From the NCBI GenBank assembly GCA_018812705.1, contig JAHJCZ010000173.1, forward strand, positions 1 to 44,510: 44,510 nt of DNA, given 5' to 3'. The position numbers and the translations under genes were made by a program. Shown piece by piece: positions 43,601-44,510 of the stretch. The DNA is from Candidatus Omnitrophota bacterium. GTDB lineage: Bacteria; Omnitrophota; Gorgyraeia; Zapsychrales; Zapsychraceae. Each line of letters starts with the position of its first letter. Position 1 is the first letter of the stretch. The notes under the pieces were generated by a model, which did not search any database, was not told the DNA's origin, and was given only the letters and a program-made list of their open reading frames with translations.

Positions 43601-44221
43601 GTAAACTGTATTTCCGTTCTCGTAAACGGTCGCCTGGTCAGGAAGTATCCATACCTTATTGAAAGTATCAACAGGTATATCAGTATTTCCATATTCTTCT
43701 TGTGCCTTCTTATATATCCTTGCCCAGAACTCTTTTCCGAGTTCATCTTCGGGGTACATTAATGAGGCGGTCAATTGTTTTAAAATATAATCCTGCGCTA
43801 ACAGGTCGCGTCCGAGCTCGGTCTTGCCTAGCTCTTCAGGGATAATTCGGTCGTCTTCGTAGGGAGAAAGGTTGACCCAAAGGTCATTTTTTGGGACTGT
43901 CATTGAAGCCAGAAAATATTTAATGAGCTTTTGCGATTCCTCTTTGACTTGAGCCTTGTCAAAATCAGTATTCCCGCTATCAACGATAAAGTTGAATTTA
44001 AGAGGGTCATCAGGATTTATTGTCATTCCTTTTAGCAGGACAGGAACAAATGCCGGAGATATTGTTACCATTGCTCCCAGCAGAGGCAAATTCAGCATTG
44101 CAATGCTCTGGGCAAATCCGGGGCTTGGTATCACAGAGCAAAATATAAGCGAAACCGCGATAAAAGACGACAATGCCCGGTAAATAAAACCGGATCGTCT
44201 CTTTTCCATATAAACTATCAT
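40622..44221 (-). CDS. Large secreted modular protein: Omnitrophota-type N-terminus, aldose-epimerase-like and adenylate-kinase-like domains
   Basis: 1199 residues. AGGAG lies 8 bases before the ATG. In order: signal peptide (about 6-38, ending PSPGFAQ); a helical block about 40-370 with WVNLSPYEDDRIIPEELG at 115 and DLLAQDYILKQLTASLMYPE shortly after; a mixed region about 395-560; an aldose-1-epimerase/galactose-mutarotase-like domain about 590-887 (IMSPWVGRLENGQFEYNG, TGYPKDGLVRNQQW); an adenylate-kinase-like domain about 929-1120 with P-loop GLPASGKGT (935-943), ISAGQLLRE, FVLDGYPRE and a short lid RQDDKNEDAVDARM; and a C-terminal block from GGIDMN (1125) through GFVPIIINVTPINN. The nucleotide-kinase fold is normally cytosolic, so its presence behind a signal peptide is odd. 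Function is unknown. Confidence 0.85.
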   Translation of the reverse strand: MIVYMEKRRSGFIYRALSSFIAVSLIFCSVIPSPGFAQSIAMLNLPLLGAMVTISPAFVPVLLKGMTINPDDPLKFNFIVDSGNTDFDKAQVKEESQKLIKYFLASMTVPKNDLWVNLSPYEDDRIIPEELGKTELGRDLLAQDYILKQLTASLMYPEDELGKEFWARIYKKAQEEYGNTDIPVDTFNKVWILPDQATVYENGNTVYVVNSKLKVMLDSDYIAMTNDKRQETEDQSTMELGKSIIRELIIPEIEKEVNEGKNFAPLRQIYHSLILAKWYKETIKNSILSEIYVDQNKTAGVELDDKAFKEEIYEQYMQAYKKGVFDFIKEDYDELSQEVIPRKYFSGGFRDNAVENETTYNKDVVRMSVVGETFDVELGITAQKDGQAVNLPSFENEEYPTREMFVPGEILQFDDVEGGILLVADNGGDKSALSIKLLEQMRGLKVLSAGSSNVRWVDNDGGKTLIGSRRSDSPVINSRALGPKTVTLTKNSSANVRWILSLDDTNDKFLEQARTQGIQVVDLSDLDVYSQLDEIVNRFKGAVNPVDTSMLSEAFREKFDAIKASGTYSGSVEVNNHQEVLTIKDNTTDSSFSVVPGFGFKIHSLIVNGYTIYRPASDVIGSGGQVIMSPWVGRLENGQFEYNGTRQDINELESVKIEAATGYPKDGLVRNQQWILEDTGIDEEGAFIRASIDAADHPDILEHFGRSKLTMTIHIDGEDVFYDVEVENLDDKKVYNAVGLHEYGISTNRFTTLELKARSVLDADEKGIPTGERIALDSEDQEHLNFNEGNIVAAGAVDRTYTDVETDEQGRWQAIITDAERRIRRTYLVDGEMFQHPHIWSGNTDSYANITSVEFLTDAPNGINNPNSKAWLNVGEKRKGRIHMHVETDVKDAAILGDEKEAQPGEYQDTSDANKAVSTNEIKITTDFNRLVVHGLPASGKGTVVKELVKVIGVPHISAGQLLREVDDGINDYGTSEIERAHVKSKLINGELVDNEIIDRIIQNRLLMDDAKKGFVLDGYPREESSAQSLEDFLSIHNMAIDRYLVIDVPEEVSRMRLNANNPDRQDRQDDKNEDAVDARMGIFNDLTKAVIAAREDKVVRINGDQDPEDVLKEVAEKLSSDQVGGIDMNGIDVERTGSGVEIQFAPDSFDPLLKMGIDGFVPIIINVTPINNIMMLLGLEPKREEDEESIELSKATIE

Positions 44222-44262
44222 CTCAACTTCTCCTTTTAAAAACTTTCAGATATTGTAAGAAA

Positions 44263-44362
44263 TTAATTAAAAGGCCAGCGGTAAAAACATTCGGCTCAAC
44301 GAACGATCCCTTCGGGCTGCGTCCAAATTTCGCCTCATGTTTTTACCGCTGGCCTTAATTAA
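44263..44362. repeat. Long inverted repeat upstream of the large secreted-protein gene
   Basis: GGCCAGCGGTAAAAACAT (44273-44290) has an exact inverted copy at 44337-44354. Outside these arms TTAATTAA continues on both sides with a two-base offset, giving arms of about 26 bases around a 46-base centre that has its own small hairpin (CGAA-7 nt-TTCG). It lies 42 bases upstream of the start at 44221. In the rest of 44222-44510 I see no gene I can support; a plus-strand frame is open from 44411 to the window edge but has no ribosome site. Confidence 0.85.
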
Positions 44363-44510
44363 ATTATCAAATGAGAACAAGAGGACCAAATTAAGATCCT
44401 GTATATGTAGAACTTCACGTATATTCTAAAGAAGCTCGCCGTGGATGAAAATTACCCCAAAAAAAGAGATCTTGCAAAAGATAATTTGCGAGGCCAAAAA
44501 GAACATAACT

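Noticed and set aside
44263-44362. Integron attC site
   Set aside because: The long stem and structured centre are suggestive, but the RYYYAAC/GTTRRRY core sites are not found, and no integrase or cassette array is present.
44411-44510. Open plus-strand frame running off the right edge
   Set aside because: Only 33 codons are visible, with no ribosome site; no product can be named.

Overview
The window reads as a chromosomal segment of an uncultured, AT-rich, Gram-negative-type bacterium, most likely a member of Omnitrophota (OP3, PVC-related). Three things point there. A 1199-residue secreted modular protein at the right end carries N- and C-terminal blocks that I recall from many large Omnitrophota proteins. 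MurC is fused to D-Ala-D-Ala ligase, an arrangement known from Chlamydia. There are also lipoproteins, signal peptides and a peptidoglycan/division cluster. The taxonomic call rests on memory of families, not on a search. Nearly every gene lies on the minus strand; only one convincing gene (30670-31023) is on the plus strand.

Left part (1-8.8 kb). Read on the minus strand, a tRNA-Arg(UCG) is followed by a structured leader and the glycine cleavage operon gcvT-gcvH-gcvPA-gcvPB, then a lipoate-protein ligase cut by the window edge. The ligase would attach the lipoyl arm to GcvH. Next come xseA-xseB (exodeoxyribonuclease VII) with a TIM-barrel sugar isomerase-like gene, and a secreted hendecad-repeat coiled-coil protein with a strong terminator.

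Middle part (8.9-24.8 kb). This holds a 1371-residue hybrid histidine kinase with two extracytoplasmic sensor regions, a zinc-ribbon protein, rhomboid protease, purU with a palindromic upstream element, a PIF1/RecD-like helicase, a CBS-pair protein, a DUF3313 lipoprotein, glycogen phosphorylase, a 43-residue membrane peptide, a PilZ protein, the GTPase YchF, and a membrane-anchored coiled-coil protein.

Accessory stretch (24.9-30.6 kb). There is a secreted protein gene split by an in-frame TAG, a CFI-box zinc-ribbon protein, two small membrane proteins, an O-antigen-ligase-like protein with TPRs, a U32 peptidase and a receiver-only response regulator. Palindromes built on GGGGTCAGACCTC recur here, and one lies inside the U32 reading frame. 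The 3' end of the ligase gene has a degenerate second copy 0.5 kb away.

Right part (30.7-44.5 kb). A rearranged division/cell-wall cluster is transcribed as [DUF1016-SNase fusion]-murG-[gluzincin]-murC/ddl-ftsQ-ftsA; murB and ftsZ are absent from their usual places. Then come an AbrB-like regulator with a palindrome beside its -10 box, a secreted ankyrin protein, and the large secreted protein that joins an aldose-epimerase-like domain to an adenylate-kinase-like domain. A long inverted repeat lies upstream of that last gene.
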